This document shows positions 1-8,896 of a stretch of DNA of 64,000 bases, in pieces. The stretch's first letter is position 1. The number at the start of each line of letters is the position of its first letter. Where the stretch lies: contig JAQQAP010000016.1 in NCBI GenBank assembly GCA_028533045.1, positions 124,001 through 188,000 on the forward strand, written 5' to 3'. Below the pieces are notes generated by a model. That model was not told the origin of the DNA, made no database searches, and was given only the letters and a program-made list of their open reading frames with translations. This stretch comes from Spirochaetales bacterium (GTDB taxonomy: Bacteria > Spirochaetota > Spirochaetia > DSM-2461). The position numbers and the translations under genes are program-made.

Positions 1-2957
1 AGGATGAATTGATTATTCCCTTTACCGTTGATGACGATCGTTATATCGAAGGTTATAAGATTGTGGTCAAGGATGAATCGGGCCAGGTGGTCAAGGAAGT
101 CTATAATAAGGATAAGAGGCCGGAAAATGCCACTTTCTCCAGCTTCTTTGACCGTCTTTTTGCGGAAAAAGAGTCCGTAGCCGTTCCGGAAACTTTTCGA
201 TGGGACGGTGTTTCCGATTCGGGAGAGACCCCTCCCGACGGGGAATACTCCTTTGTTATGGAGTTTTGGGACGATAACAACAATACTACCACTACAGTCC
301 CCGCCTATTTCCATGTGGACAATACGGTTCCCGAGCTGAGTCTGGAAGCTCCCAGCGGTACGGATCTTATCTTTTCTCCCGACGGTGACGGTCGTAAGGA
401 TGCCCTTAGCATACCCCAGAGCGGTTCGGAAGAGGAAGACTGGACCGGTGAGATCCGGGACGCTTCCGGTCAGGTTTACCGTAGTTTTGATTGGTCCGAC
501 GGGGCACCGGAAGAACTGGTTTGGGACGGGAAAGACGGAGAAGGAGAGGTTCTTCCCGACGGTGTCTATGAATACGTAATGTCTACTACAGACCGAGCGG
601 GAAACAGCGTGAGCCAGTCGGTGGGCAATATTCTTATTAACACGGCTCAGCCCGAATTGGCCCTCACCATTGACCGGTCTTCCTTCTCTCCCGGTACGGA
701 AAGTGAAATTGACAAGGTTGAGATTGGTTTTAAAATTTCTACAGTTAAGGGATTGGCTAGCTGGAATCTTGATATTATCGATGAATCGGGCCGTGTTTAC
801 CGCAGCTGGAATCAGCGGAACAGCCAGGACCTTTTAACCCGAGCCGGTCTGACCTTCGACGGTAAGGACGGGGAGGGAAATTACCTTAATGAAGGAATTT
901 ATACCGCCCGCCTCGACGCTACCTATCAGAACGGTTATTCTCCCCTGGTAAGCACTCCTCCTTTTGAGGTGGATACGACCAATCCAGAAATTGCCGTAAG
1001 CGGCTCACCCCTTCTTTTTTCTCCCGATGGAGACGGAAGCAGGGACGAGATCGTTTTTAGCCAGTCCAGTTCGGAGGAACAGCTCTGGTACGGTTTTATT
1101 CTCGATGAAGAGGGTGAGAAGGTTAAATCCTACGAGTGGCATGGCGAAGTGCCCGCTTCTTTAAGCTGGAATGGTCTATATGAGAACGGTAAAAGCGTTA
1201 CCGGCGAATCTTCCTTTACCTATTATGTGGAAACCCGGGACAGTGCGGGCAACTACGGTCGTTCAGAGGATATTGCCTTTACGGCGGATACGTCAAATGT
1301 AGAACTCTTCCTGACTCTGGACAGGGATTCCCTCTCTCCCAACGGGGATGGCATTAATGAAACAATTAACGTAGGGGTAGAACGGAACAGCAGTTCTCCC
1401 GTGGCAAGCTATAGGCTTACAGCCCTTGATGAAAGGGGTCGTGAATTGGCTGTTGTTGAAGAGGGCTCCGGTCTTCCCGCCAGCTTTAGATGGGACGGAG
1501 GAGCCGTACGGGACGGTATATGCCGGCTGGCCCTTTCGGTGGAACTGGAAAGGGGAGACAAGATTGATGTTATGTCTCCCGACTTACTCATCGACAGAGT
1601 TTTTCCGGAAATTAATCTGACCGGCGATCTTGATCTCTTTTCTCCCGATGGTGACGGAGAGAAGGATGTGGTGAACTTTACCCAGTCTTCCAGTAATGAA
1701 GAGCTGTTCCAGGGAGAAATCCTTGATCGATCAGGGACTGTCATGACCAGTTGGGTTTGGACGGGACTATTGGAGAATCTTGCCTGGGAAGGCCGGGATA
1801 ATTCGGGAAACATCCTGCCCAACGGTATTTATAGCTATCGGGTCGTTTCCACCGACAAGGCCGGCAACCGAACGGAAAAGAAAATTGACGGCATTGAGTT
1901 GGATAGCCGGTCGACCCAGCTCTTCCTTACCGCAGATCGGGAGATTTTCTCTCCCTCCGGCCGGGAAGATCTTTCAACTCAAAATCTGGCCCTTGTAACC
2001 AAGTTAACCGATGGTATTGCCCAGTGGACCCTGGAAATGGTTCACAGCGAAAAGGGTGTGGTGAAAACTCTGAGTGGAACAGGTGTGCCCCCCGAAAGTT
2101 ATAGATGGGACGGTCTGGGTGATGACAGTTCTATCATGGAAGGGTCGTATACGGCCCGGTATTCGGTCGTTTATGAAAAGGGTAACCGGCCCGTGGCGGA
2201 AACGGCTCCCTTTATTCTGGATAACTCCGCTCCCAAGGCCCGGGTGATTATGAATCCTCTTCCTTTTAGTCCGGATGATGACAATGTAAATGATGAACTG
2301 ACCATTTCCATGGGAGTACAGGACATTAGTGCGGTGGACTCCTGGAAAATGGAGATCTTTGATCCCAAGGGGAACGAATTCATTAGTTACGGTGGTAAGG
2401 GTAAACCTACGGGACGTATTATCTGGGACGGCCGCAGCAGCAAGGGTGAACTTGTACAGTCGGCAGAAGATTATGCCTGGAAGCTGACTGTAAGCGATGT
2501 GATGGGAAATACCTCTGTGGAAGAGGGAGAAATCGGAGTGGACGTCTTGGTTATCCGCGACGGTGACAACCTCAAGATTATGATCTCCAGCATTACCTTT
2601 GAGCCGAGTAAGGCCGATTTGGAGTCCGGAGGTGAGAAGGGTAGCAAGAATGAGTGGATTCTGGAGCGTATCTCCCAGATTCTGGACAAGTATAACCGCT
2701 ACCAGGTTGTGGTAGAGGGACATGCCAACAGTGTTTACTTCTACGATGCTGCCAAGGCTCGTGAAGAAGAAGCGCAAGAGCTCAAGCCTCTGAGTGAGGC
2801 CCGTGCGGAAACCGTCATGAATGCCCTTGTTGATCTGGGAATAGACAGCAGCCGTCTTTCTTCGGTAGGACGGGGCGGTACCGATCCTGTTGTTGAATTT
2901 TCCGACCTGGATAACAGTTGGAAAAATCGACGGGTTGAATTCATCCTTGTGAAATAA
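1..2957 (+). CDS. OmpA-family envelope protein with FlgD/Ig-like repeats (5'-truncated)
   Basis: The frame is already open at the left edge (codons run from base 3), so the N-terminus and any signal peptide are missing; the TTG at base 9 is probably internal. Counting from that TTG, about seven repeats of roughly 105 residues alternate between a type with an FSPDGDG-like acidic loop (near residues 123, 337, 544, 753) and a type with a diverged loop (near 227, 444, 648). Each repeat ends in a W/F-DG turn, as in FlgD-type Ig-like domains. The last 120 residues (from about 862) form an OmpA C-terminal domain, with EGHANS and the peptidoglycan-binding LSEARAETV segment. The likely role is a long periplasmic or surface spacer anchored to peptidoglycan. 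The Asp-rich loops may bind calcium (inference). Confidence 0.85.
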   Translation, partial: DELIIPFTVDDDRYIEGYKIVVKDESGQVVKEVYNKDKRPENATFSSFFDRLFAEKESVAVPETFRWDGVSDSGETPPDGEYSFVMEFWDDNNNTTTTVPAYFHVDNTVPELSLEAPSGTDLIFSPDGDGRKDALSIPQSGSEEEDWTGEIRDASGQVYRSFDWSDGAPEELVWDGKDGEGEVLPDGVYEYVMSTTDRAGNSVSQSVGNILINTAQPELALTIDRSSFSPGTESEIDKVEIGFKISTVKGLASWNLDIIDESGRVYRSWNQRNSQDLLTRAGLTFDGKDGEGNYLNEGIYTARLDATYQNGYSPLVSTPPFEVDTTNPEIAVSGSPLLFSPDGDGSRDEIVFSQSSSEEQLWYGFILDEEGEKVKSYEWHGEVPASLSWNGLYENGKSVTGESSFTYYVETRDSAGNYGRSEDIAFTADTSNVELFLTLDRDSLSPNGDGINETINVGVERNSSSPVASYRLTALDERGRELAVVEEGSGLPASFRWDGGAVRDGICRLALSVELERGDKIDVMSPDLLIDRVFPEINLTGDLDLFSPDGDGEKDVVNFTQSSSNEELFQGEILDRSGTVMTSWVWTGLLENLAWEGRDNSGNILPNGIYSYRVVSTDKAGNRTEKKIDGIELDSRSTQLFLTADREIFSPSGREDLSTQNLALVTKLTDGIAQWTLEMVHSEKGVVKTLSGTGVPPESYRWDGLGDDSSIMEGSYTARYSVVYEKGNRPVAETAPFILDNSAPKARVIMNPLPFSPDDDNVNDELTISMGVQDISAVDSWKMEIFDPKGNEFISYGGKGKPTGRIIWDGRSSKGELVQSAEDYAWKLTVSDVMGNTSVEEGEIGVDVLVIRDGDNLKIMISSITFEPSKADLESGGEKGSKNEWILERISQILDKYNRYQVVVEGHANSVYFYDAAKAREEEAQELKPLSEARAETVMNALVDLGIDSSRLSSVGRGGTDPVVEFSDLDNSWKNRRVEFILVK

Positions 2958-2977
2958 AAGGGATTTGACTTTTTATG

Positions 2978-3009
2978 GGGGCCTTCCTTATGGAAGGTCC
3001 CTTTTTTTT
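2978..3009 (+). terminator. Rho-independent terminator after the OmpA-type gene
   Basis: A 10-bp stem (GGGGCCTTCC / GGAAGGTCCC with one G-U pair, loop TTAT) is followed directly by eight T residues. It sits 20 bases after the stop codon and separates this gene from the P83/100 gene. Confidence 0.9.
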
Positions 3010-3064
3010 ATAAAGAATCAATCTTTGCTATAAATCCCTTACTTTATGTGTTACACTAATTTAT

Positions 3065-4585
3065 ATGAATAAGGGTGTAATTCTTCTTGTACTGTTCACG
3101 GTACTGTGTTTTCCGGCCTTGGGTCAGGAAGTGGCGGAGGATGTGTTTCTTAATACGGAACCCATTGAGTTTATTAACTATGAAGGTCCCTACGATGTCA
3201 TCAACACGCTGGAACAGATTAGGGGTATCGGGGAGATTTTGGGGCAGGATGTTAAGCCCGATGTTTCCCTCTCAGCTCTGTACGGTCCCTATCGCATCAT
3301 TCACTCCTATCAGCCGGAAATAGAAGAAGGGCTGGACGGAGATATTCTTATTATGGGTAGTGCCAGCCAGGTCGATTCGGTAAGTAACTTGCGTTACATT
3401 ATCGGGGGGTATTTGGAATCGGCCTATGGTTATGAAAGAGAACGGGCCTATACTATCGCTATATTTATCACCTATTACAATGCCCTCTATTATCAGAAAA
3501 TCGATCATTATTCCTCTCTTTACAAGGAAGGGGTACTCGATAATCTCGAACCGGACCAGTGTGGTCTGGCCCGTGTCTGGAGCGATTGGCCCGGCAAAGC
3601 ACGAATTGTCATTCCCCTCAGGGCTCCGGGCTATTCGGAAAGCCCTGCCATTGATTCTTCTCTTATCTCCTCCGACGAAGTGGTGGAGGTTATGCAGGAA
3701 GAAGAGGATATGCGCATTGAAGAGCGAAAGGAAATGGTAGAGATTCGGGAAGAAGAGAATCGGGCCGAAGAAGAAGCCATGGAAGAGAAAGGCCAGGAGT
3801 TAGCCGAAAGAGAGTCGGCTCTCATAGAAATGGCCGATGAACTGGAAGAGAAAGAAGAACCTCTTACGGAAGAAGAAGAGGAGCAGCTGGAAGAGATTAA
3901 AGAAGAGCAGCAGCAAGTTCAGGAAGAGATTGAGGAACTTGAAGAGGCCAAGGAAGAACTTGAGGATAAGACCGAAGAAGTTCTGGATATGCGTGATGAT
4001 ATCGCCTCCGATGAGAATAAAGTTATATCCGAAGGAGATCCGGAAGTCGAAAAGAAAGAGTCAGTCTTTGTTTCACCGGAAGATGAAAGCGCGGTTCCCC
4101 TCTTTTTCTTTAATCAGACCGGTATAGAAGAGGGCTATGCCTTTGGGCTTATCTCTCTCTACGACTTAACCAGCGGTACCAAGGAGAAGGAGTCTACGGC
4201 CACGACAATTTATGGCAGAACCCATAGGGAATTTGCCGGAGGTTTTCTGGCTATAGCCAAAGACCGTAAAAGCGGCATGGTCCTTCCCATGATTATTGAC
4301 AGGGAAAACCTGGCCATCTCTCTCAAAGGGGAAGAGGAGATCTTTCCCGGTACACAGGTGGAGATTGATAAGAGTAATCAGATCTATATGGTTTATAAAG
4401 ACGGTAGCCAGTGGCGGTTGGGCCGATTCGATAAGGATCTTCAATTGACCGGAGCCTCGTCGGAAGCGGTTGAGCCTATGACGGATATTCTCTTTTACAA
4501 CGGAAAATTATTTGTTCAAAATACGGAAGGAGCTGTTTTGGAATTAAACAGCGACAATCTGACAGTAGAAAAGGAGCTTGAATAA
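3065..4585 (+). CDS. P83/100 antigen-family periplasmic protein
   Basis: The 506-residue protein has a signal peptide (MNKGVILLVLFTVLCFPALG). Its N-terminal domain contains FINYEGPYDVINT and a DILIMGSASQ segment typical of the Borrelia/Treponema P83/100 family. Residues about 217-330 are an extremely acidic Glu/Lys-rich coiled coil, followed by a C-terminal beta-rich domain. The molecular function of the family is not established; in pathogens it is an immunodominant envelope-associated antigen. No Shine-Dalgarno precedes the ATG, and TACACT lies seven bases upstream, so a leaderless message is possible. The stop overlaps the ATG of the next gene by one base. Confidence 0.85.
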   Translation: MNKGVILLVLFTVLCFPALGQEVAEDVFLNTEPIEFINYEGPYDVINTLEQIRGIGEILGQDVKPDVSLSALYGPYRIIHSYQPEIEEGLDGDILIMGSASQVDSVSNLRYIIGGYLESAYGYERERAYTIAIFITYYNALYYQKIDHYSSLYKEGVLDNLEPDQCGLARVWSDWPGKARIVIPLRAPGYSESPAIDSSLISSDEVVEVMQEEEDMRIEERKEMVEIREEENRAEEEAMEEKGQELAERESALIEMADELEEKEEPLTEEEEEQLEEIKEEQQQVQEEIEELEEAKEELEDKTEEVLDMRDDIASDENKVISEGDPEVEKKESVFVSPEDESAVPLFFFNQTGIEEGYAFGLISLYDLTSGTKEKESTATTIYGRTHREFAGGFLAIAKDRKSGMVLPMIIDRENLAISLKGEEEIFPGTQVEIDKSNQIYMVYKDGSQWRLGRFDKDLQLTGASSEAVEPMTDILFYNGKLFVQNTEGAVLELNSDNLTVEKELE

Positions 4586-6165
4586 TGGCAAATAACGGCC
4601 CATTTAGGGGTAGGACAATTGCAGTTGTTAATGATCTCTCACGGGATGAACAACTCTATCTTTACAAAAAAACAGCGGAACTCAAGAAGAAGTATTTGGC
4701 CGGTGAGGATTGTTCCGATTTTCAATTGAACGATCCCGATTGTGCCGCCTATCTTATGTTTCTTGAAAACAGTACCCGTACAAAAGAGTCCTTCCGTAAT
4801 GCCGCTCTTTTTCACAATGTGAGGATGAATAATTTTGACGCTTCTACCTCCTCCTTTAAAAAGGCCGAGAGCTTTGCCGATACGGTAAAGATGCTTTTTG
4901 GTTACAGCAAGAATTCCCTTTTTATCATGAGGACTCCCGAAGAGGGTGTTTGCCGGGCTCTGGAAGAGGAGTTAGCCGTTTATGCAGAGAAACTGGGACG
5001 GGAAAAGCCGGGATTTATCAATGGGGGAGACGGGAAACATGAGCATCCCACTCAGGAATTTCTTGATGAGTTTTCCTTTCTTGAACAGAAAAACTGGGAC
5101 AGCCACAGCATCCACATTGTATTAACCGGGGATTTGTATCATGGCCGTACGGTTCACTCCAAAGTGGACGGATTAAAAATATTTGATCAGGTAAAGGTGG
5201 ATCTTATTGCTCCTCCGGAATTGGCTCTGCCCGAGTCCTATGAAGGGAGAATGATTCGAAATGGGTTTAAAGTACGTAAATTCCGAAGCATAGAAGAGTA
5301 TCTCACCCAGGATGATGTGGCGGATATTTGGTATTTTACCCGATTACAGCTTGAGCGTATGGGAGACAAGATCCTCGACAAGGCCGAATCCCTCAGAGAA
5401 TCGGTTACTTTCCAGGAGCGTTTTATGGATAAACTCCCCAAAGGGAGCCGCTTCTATCATCCCCTTCCCAGGCACAGGGAGCATCCGGTTATTCCTTCTT
5501 TCCTCGATAAAACCGTACTGAACGGATGGGATGAACAGTCCATTAACGGCTTCTATACGCGCATTGTGGAGATTGCCATGGTAGGAGGTAAAATCGGTCA
5601 TGATTTTACCGGTGCTCCTCCCCGGGAAGAAAGTGTCAGAGATGATTATATTGAAGCGGTCCCGGTCACTCGCAAAAGCCGAGTACAGGATCGTTACAAG
5701 GTAGGCATTAAGCCCGTAGATGAAGGAATTGTTATTGACCACATCGCTTCCGGTGAGGATATCGGAGAGATTTGGGATCGAATTAATCGAATCAGGCAAA
5801 TCCTGGGGCTTAACTACAGAAGCTCCCATGGCGTATTTCATACGAGTGATTCCAGTAAATACAAAGGGATTATTTCTCTGCCTGATATTTTGGAACTGGA
5901 GCAAAAGGATATCAAAATGCTTGCTGCCGTTTCTCCCGGTTGTACATTGAATTTCATCAAAGATCAGTCTGTATTAGAGAAGTTCCGCCTTCATATGCCG
6001 CCCCGCATATACAATTTTGACGAGATCTCCTGTAAGAATGAGATCTGTATCTCCCACCCCCAGAATCATCAGCACGTGGGTACCATGTTTACAAGAGAGG
6101 GAGAATCCTTCGTCTGTCACTACTGCCAGAAGAAATATACTTTTAAGGAAATCTGGAACCGTTAG
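4585..6165 (+). CDS. pyrBI: Aspartate carbamoyltransferase, catalytic-regulatory fusion (PyrB-PyrI)
   Basis: This enzyme condenses carbamoyl phosphate and aspartate in pyrimidine synthesis. The catalytic part (residues about 10-350) carries the carbamoyl-phosphate loop ENSTRTKESF, HPTQEF and HPLPR. The last 150 residues are a PyrI-type allosteric domain (VIDHIASGEDI) with a four-cysteine zinc site: C-x4-C in SCKNEIC and CHYC near the end. The 526-residue length fits the fused form known from Treponema and Thermotoga rather than separate chains. AGGAG lies about nine bases before the ATG, which overlaps the P83/100 stop, so the two are co-transcribed. The 3' end overlaps the convergent PBP gene by four bases. 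Confidence 0.95.
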   Translation: MANNGPFRGRTIAVVNDLSRDEQLYLYKKTAELKKKYLAGEDCSDFQLNDPDCAAYLMFLENSTRTKESFRNAALFHNVRMNNFDASTSSFKKAESFADTVKMLFGYSKNSLFIMRTPEEGVCRALEEELAVYAEKLGREKPGFINGGDGKHEHPTQEFLDEFSFLEQKNWDSHSIHIVLTGDLYHGRTVHSKVDGLKIFDQVKVDLIAPPELALPESYEGRMIRNGFKVRKFRSIEEYLTQDDVADIWYFTRLQLERMGDKILDKAESLRESVTFQERFMDKLPKGSRFYHPLPRHREHPVIPSFLDKTVLNGWDEQSINGFYTRIVEIAMVGGKIGHDFTGAPPREESVRDDYIEAVPVTRKSRVQDRYKVGIKPVDEGIVIDHIASGEDIGEIWDRINRIRQILGLNYRSSHGVFHTSDSSKYKGIISLPDILELEQKDIKMLAAVSPGCTLNFIKDQSVLEKFRLHMPPRIYNFDEISCKNEICISHPQNHQHVGTMFTREGESFVCHYCQKKYTFKEIWNR

Positions 6166-8732
6166 TCCAGAAGAAAGCCGCTCACCGGTGTATTTTCATC
6201 GGTGGTGGTACTTCCGGGGAAGTCCCTATCTTCGTCCGATTCAATTATCTCCGGGTCCAAGCCAAGGGACCGGGCAAAATCATCCAATGAAGAACCCACA
6301 TCATCCAGGCTTTCTTCCAGAGGATTTGATTCGGCAAAAACTTCATCTCCCAGAAGATCAATTGATCCAAGAAGCTTATCCACACTCTGTTCCTTTGTTT
6401 CCTGAGTATAGATATGGTAAGTACAAAAGTCGGTAGGTTCCGTACCGGAGAGGAAAACCTCTTCGTAGGTATTGGGGCATGCATCGGTAGGAATCATACC
6501 CGATTCAGCACAAACTTCCACCGTAACAATTCCTGTCTCGGGCATTTCAAACTCTTTGGGAGCCAAACCTTTATGGATTTCGCCCATGTAGGGTCCCCAG
6601 TACATACCGGTAGCAGTAGAACCGGTCAGTTCAACACCAAGGGAAGATCCCTTTCGGTCAAAACCGGCCCACATGACAGTGGTGTAGTAGGGAGAGAAAC
6701 CACATGTCCAGGCATCGGACCAGTTTTGAGTCGTACCGGTTTTACCGGCCAGGTCGATTCCGGGCGTCACGCTTCCCCATTGGGTACCGACACGCAGGGT
6801 ACCGATAAGAGTGGTGGAATGAAGTATGCTGGTCATAATATAGGCTTCCTGGGGAGTCAGAACCTGTACAGGGTTTTTCTTCTGTTCTTCCCGCAGTTCC
6901 TGCTCCGGATTAAGAATGATATTCCCTTTCCTGTCCTCCACATAGCGCACAGCCAGAGGATTAACCCTTCGTCCCTTGTTGCTGATTGTGGCATAGGCCT
7001 GAGCCATCTGAATGGGTGAGGCTTCGATAATACCCAATCCCAGGGGGTAAAGACGGGGGAAGATAGCAAGCTTTTCCTCTTCATCATCAATTCCCATCAG
7101 GGCCGCTGCCATATCAATGGCTTTTACAAAACCGATACCGTTGAGTACCTGCAAGGAAGGAACATTCTGGCTGGTGGCCAGAGCACGGCGCAGAAGGAAG
7201 TGGCCGTTCCAGGAACCCTTGTAGTTTTGCGGGGTATACAGTGTCCCGTCCGGGTTGGTAAAGGCAATGGGGCCGTCCCAGAGTCTTGTGGCGGCTGTAA
7301 ATTCCCGCGAAGCGATAGCGGCGGAGTAGTATAGGGGCTTGAAACTGGACCCGGGCTGGAGAGTACCTAGGAGAACACGGTTATACTTGTTATCCCTGTC
7401 ATACTGATTACCGCCGATCATGGCGGTAATATAGCCTTCGTTCTCATCCAGGTTTCCCAGAGTCAGAAGGGCGGTCTGAATGGTGGAGAGCTTCTTCTGG
7501 TCCGAGTATTTGGCATGGGAAAGATTTACGGCGTATTTCGTTTCCTCAATACCAAACATAAGGGACATGATATCAAGGACCGGAGTCATCTCCGTGTAAT
7601 AGTAATCCTTGGCCTTTTTGAGTTCCTGTTTGTTGGCAACTCTAATATCGTCAATGTTAAAAACGAGAGATAAGAGGTCTATCATGCCTGTATAGGCCTG
7701 GTTGGCAGAAGCCACTTTTTTATTCAGGTTGCTTTCGTATTTTGAGGTCCACTCTTCCCGGCCTTCCGCCAGAATGCGGTCCGCCGCTTCCTGCACATCA
7801 AGGTCCAGAGTAGAATGTACCACATAACCGTCACGGTAAATGTTTTTCTGACCGAAGAGCATTTCATCAAGCTGATTTCGGATATATTCACTAAACCAGG
7901 GCGCCTGATCGTCTCTTTCAAAGAAAGCGGAAGAGTAGTTATCCTTGGACCAGTCAAAGTTTCTCCAGTATTTTTCCATGGAAAGAAGGCCTTCATCCAG
8001 GTCTATATACTCGTTTTCGGCCATCTCATTAATAACAAAGGTTTGTCTGTCCCGGGAGAATTCCGGATTCCGGTAGGGAGAGAAGCGTCCGGTCGGGTTG
8101 GCTACCTGAATAACCAGCATGGCCGATTCGGCTATAGTGTTTTCCGAAGCGGGATGATTGAAGTAGTATTCTGATGCGGTTTCCACCCCGTAGGTATTAT
8201 GCCCGAAACCAACACGATTCAGGTATTTCTCAAGGATTTCTCCCTTGGTGTACTGTCTTTCCATCTGAAAGGAGTACCAGAGTTCCTTGAGTTTTCTCGT
8301 AACCGATACATCGGTTCTGTCTGCGTAAATATTACCGGCCAGCTGCTGGGTGATTGTACTGGCTCCCCGGAGAGAACCGGTTATCACATTCTGGATAATC
8401 GCCTTGACCGTACCCATAACGGAAATCCCGCTGTGGTAGAAATAGCTGGCGTCTTCCCTTGTAATTATGGCATAAACCAAATTTTTGGGAAGGTCTGTCA
8501 GGGAGACGTTTTCTCGCTTTTCATCGGAGAAGAACTCCGTGATGACACGACCCTCGACATCAAGAAGGATGGAGGGAAGGGCTGTGACTTCTTCACCGAA
8601 TTCTTCGTTGTTTTTCAGGTTGATCGTTTTTGCTACGGCCAAGCCCATCCCAACGGAAAGAAGAATGGATGAAAGAGCAAATGATGTAATTAATATGATG
8701 AGAATAACCTTACGTTTTCCGGTAAAGAACAT
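6162..8732 (-). CDS. Penicillin-binding protein 1A (bifunctional transglycosylase/transpeptidase)
   Basis: The 856-residue protein polymerises and cross-links peptidoglycan. A membrane anchor lies at about residues 8-34. A GT51 domain follows with the catalytic Glu in EDASYFYHSG (near 94) and RGASTITQQLAGN. The transpeptidase domain has SSFK (near 461), SQN (near 520) and KTGTT (near 666). The C-terminus is an acidic low-complexity tail. I start at the ATG at 8732: the in-frame TTG at 8768 is the first half of a TTGACA -35 box, and the promoter predicts transcription starting at or next to this ATG. The gene appears monocistronic and converges with pyrBI. Confidence 0.95.
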   Translation of the reverse strand: MFFTGKRKVILIILITSFALSSILLSVGMGLAVAKTINLKNNEEFGEEVTALPSILLDVEGRVITEFFSDEKRENVSLTDLPKNLVYAIITREDASYFYHSGISVMGTVKAIIQNVITGSLRGASTITQQLAGNIYADRTDVSVTRKLKELWYSFQMERQYTKGEILEKYLNRVGFGHNTYGVETASEYYFNHPASENTIAESAMLVIQVANPTGRFSPYRNPEFSRDRQTFVINEMAENEYIDLDEGLLSMEKYWRNFDWSKDNYSSAFFERDDQAPWFSEYIRNQLDEMLFGQKNIYRDGYVVHSTLDLDVQEAADRILAEGREEWTSKYESNLNKKVASANQAYTGMIDLLSLVFNIDDIRVANKQELKKAKDYYYTEMTPVLDIMSLMFGIEETKYAVNLSHAKYSDQKKLSTIQTALLTLGNLDENEGYITAMIGGNQYDRDNKYNRVLLGTLQPGSSFKPLYYSAAIASREFTAATRLWDGPIAFTNPDGTLYTPQNYKGSWNGHFLLRRALATSQNVPSLQVLNGIGFVKAIDMAAALMGIDDEEEKLAIFPRLYPLGLGIIEASPIQMAQAYATISNKGRRVNPLAVRYVEDRKGNIILNPEQELREEQKKNPVQVLTPQEAYIMTSILHSTTLIGTLRVGTQWGSVTPGIDLAGKTGTTQNWSDAWTCGFSPYYTTVMWAGFDRKGSSLGVELTGSTATGMYWGPYMGEIHKGLAPKEFEMPETGIVTVEVCAESGMIPTDACPNTYEEVFLSGTEPTDFCTYHIYTQETKEQSVDKLLGSIDLLGDEVFAESNPLEESLDDVGSSLDDFARSLGLDPEIIESDEDRDFPGSTTTDENTPVSGFLLD

Positions 8733-8739
8733 GGTGTTT

Positions 8740-8768
8740 ACACTACTTGTCTGACCCTCTTTTGTCAA
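8740..8768 (-). promoter_or_regulatory. Leaderless-type promoter of the PBP1A gene
   Basis: Read on the minus strand: TTGACA, 17 bases, TAGTGT, then seven bases to ATG. The -35 box is perfect. There is no Shine-Dalgarno between the -10 box and the start codon. Confidence 0.65.
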
Positions 8769-8773
8769 GGGAC

Positions 8774-8800
8774 AAAAAAAGGCCGGTTCACACCGGCCTT
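8774..8800 (-). terminator. Rho-independent terminator of the M23 operon / candidate small RNA
   Basis: A perfect 9-bp stem (AAGGCCGGT / ACCGGCCTT, loop of four) is followed on the minus strand by seven T residues. It terminates transcripts arriving from the right. Confidence 0.85.
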
Positions 8801-8880
8801 CCCAATACTGGGGTTAGATTCCAGCATAGATAACTGGGAGGGGTACTATCCTGGCGACTCTAACAGTTAAAACATCGGTT
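8801..8880 (-). ncRNA. Candidate structured small RNA or 3'UTR element
   Basis: The interval between the secreted-protein stop (8897) and the terminator folds into nested helices. GTTAGA (8813-8818) pairs with TCTAAC (8859-8864). Inside it, CCAG (8821-8824) pairs with CTGG (8851-8854), and ATAG (8826-8829) pairs with CTAT (8846-8849), around a 16-base loop. A second small hairpin, CCCA/TGGG, spans 8801-8812. No open reading frame fits. I recognise no family (not SRP, 6S or a riboswitch I know). No clear promoter of its own was found, so it may be a processed 3' end of the upstream operon. Confidence 0.4.
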
Positions 8881-8896
8881 AAAGGTTAGTTACTGT

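Noticed and set aside
2004..2777. A 257-codon open frame antisense to the OmpA-type gene
   Set aside because: It lies fully inside a repeat-rich coding region on the other strand, with no ribosome binding site or promoter and no known domain.
8733..8768. TTG at 8768 as the start of the PBP1A gene
   Set aside because: That TTG is part of a perfect TTGACA -35 box with a -10 box 17 bases on. The ATG at 8732 gives the usual short cytoplasmic tail before the membrane anchor.
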